Of a DNA stretch of 56,731 nucleotides, positions 55,797-56,731 are shown one piece after another (positions within the stretch are counted from its first letter, which is position 1; every line of letters starts with the position of its first letter). The notes beneath the pieces are model-generated. The model saw only the letters and a list, made by a program, of their open reading frames with translations. It did no database searches and was not told where the DNA came from. The DNA is taken from contig NW_025955216.1 in assembly GCF_022376445.1 (NCBI RefSeq), positions 1 to 56,731 of the forward strand, read 5' to 3'. This DNA comes from Fomitopsis serialis. Taxonomy: Eukaryota > Basidiomycota > Agaricomycetes > Polyporales > Fomitopsidaceae. The position numbers were made by a program, and so were the translations under genes.

Positions 55797-56731
55797 TCAT
55801 GGTTCGAGGCCGTCGGTGGTTGCCTCTTCTGGGTGGACATGAGCTCCAGAGGGTGGCAGCGATGGTAACGCCGACGTTGGTGAGGGCGCGGAGACGAACG
55901 AGCCTTACCTCGACCCCGCACTCGGCCCTCGGCCAGCCACCGGCGCGCCACCATAGCAAGCAGGTGATCGTGGAACTCGTCGCCGGGACATGCCGGGTGG
56001 CATTGACGGAGCCAGGGCTGCGTCCGCTGCGCCGCCTGGACGACCAGTGCACTCGTATACTACTTGCACCTTACTGCATCATACTGTCTTGGCATACTCA
56101 CTTTACCTGGAACGAGGTGTGCTCTTCTATTGCCTTGAGATCAACCCCCTTCTGTCCTTCGCAATGGAGTCGTCGGCCATTGACAGCACTCAAGATCGGC
56201 CGCGAACTTGGGGAAGGGTCGTCACTTCAAAACATGGTGTACCAGGGGCTGCGCGAAGTTCATAGCCGTAATACGCGTCCCCCGCTTAAGCTCCAAGACA
56301 TACCTTTACCGAAATATGGTACTCCACATATGCCTCGTATGCGGGGCAGTTCTAAACACAGCCTTCGTCCGCAGAAGGGAATCTCAGAGTCAGTGAGGGT
56401 CCTCACGTCGTCTCATGAACATGGTACGTAGTCGTTCTCGGGCGTTCCGTGAGCACCCCCACTGAATTGCAGGGCATATGCGACGTCGGTCTGAAGATAG
56501 TACTGCTGGATGACGTAGTTCTCTGGTCCGGCCTGTACCAACTGCGCACGCGCGCAACAAGTCGCCCCCGTCGCAGCAGAGCTCCTGTGGTCACTGGAGA
56601 GCTGAGGCGCAATCTCGGAGGCTCTGCGCTGACGCTTGGCATGGGGGCGGATAGATGACTGTAACAGGCGCCGAGATAGGGCATCGCGTCGCGCGTCAGT
56701 CACGTGTGAGTCCGACTCTGGTCCGTGGAGA
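55797..56731 (-). CDS. Unidentified gene, 5' end cut by the window edge
   Basis: No family recognised. No ATG is found in the long right-hand exon, so the gene continues past 56731. Exons join in phase: ENYVIQQYYLQTDVAYALQF and SGGAHGTPENDY; then AVFRTAPHTRHMWSTIFR; DDPSPSSRPILSAVNGRRLH to IEEHTSFQ (splice after a TTGAAG acceptor); AAQRTQPWLRQCHPACPGDE followed by FHDHLLAMVARRWLAEGRVR; and a last exon EEATTDGLEP with TGA at 55797-55799. The CHPACPGDEFHDHLL segment, with two Cys and three His, may be a small metal-binding or conserved motif. Four consecutive junctions keep phase, the main reason to believe the gene is real. The antisense open frame 55715-56431 is probably a shadow. Confidence 0.5.

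Noticed and set aside
55715..56431. 238-codon plus-strand frame
   Set aside because: Lies antisense to the edge gene whose minus-strand exons join in phase; composition is shadow-like.

Overview
The window is nuclear DNA from a filamentous basidiomycete fungus, most likely an agaricomycete (Polyporales or Agaricales). Evidence: nearly every gene is split by many short GT-AG introns (about 45-70 nt), the genes are densely packed on both strands, and families typical of these fungi are present (three DUF6533 seven-helix membrane proteins, a division-1 chitin synthase, a Tom20-SET fusion, a fungal protoglobin). Gene models were made by reading exons by eye and checking splice phase and family motifs, so outer coordinates are firmer than every internal splice site. 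CDS spans include introns.

Layout from left to right. 1-1235: no confident gene. 1236-4641 (-): chitin synthase. 6224-7622 (+): GST-fold protein with an extra C-terminal domain. 7957-9961 (-): AAA ATPase, divergent from 10258-12623 (+), a Tom20 receptor fused to a SET domain. 12954-15859 (-): conserved-looking cysteine-motif/disordered protein. 16298-19081 (-): CLPTM1-family membrane protein. 19915-23717 (+): tandem pair of DUF6533 proteins. 23858-25807 (-): PAF-acetylhydrolase-like lipase. 26135-28948 (-): glutaminyl-tRNA synthetase, divergent from 29351-32283 (+), exocyst Sec15. 32636-33468 (-): ARF GTPase, divergent from 33965-37166 (+), Cft2/CPSF100. 37673-38700 (+): HAD glycerol-phosphatase-like enzyme. 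38822-39959 (-): Bin3-type RNA methyltransferase. 40238-44142 (-): two tandem alpha-tubulin genes. 44594-48487 (-): large HSL-type hydrolase. 49115-50832 (-): third DUF6533 gene. 52600-53356 (-): small dual-specificity phosphatase. 54566-55583 (-): protoglobin. 55797 to the right edge (-): unidentified gene cut by the window end.

Most genes are single-copy housekeeping functions: cell wall synthesis, vesicle traffic (ARF, Sec15), cytoskeleton, translation, mRNA 3' processing and mitochondrial import. The right third from 49 kb is looser, with long gene-poor gaps. It holds a possible membrane sensor, a phosphatase and a haem globin, but nothing shows that these form one pathway.

The most interesting features are: the Tom20-SET fusion, whose 310-nt internal intron, if retained, would encode a stand-alone Tom20 with an acidic tail; an HSL-type hydrolase with a long disordered insert between catalytic residues; a divergent tandem alpha-tubulin pair; a 23-bp perfect palindrome upstream of the GST-like gene; an 11-nt microexon in ARF; a GC-AG intron; and two apparently uncharacterised proteins (12954-15859 and 55797-edge). 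No tRNA, rRNA, CRISPR array or intact transposon was recognised.
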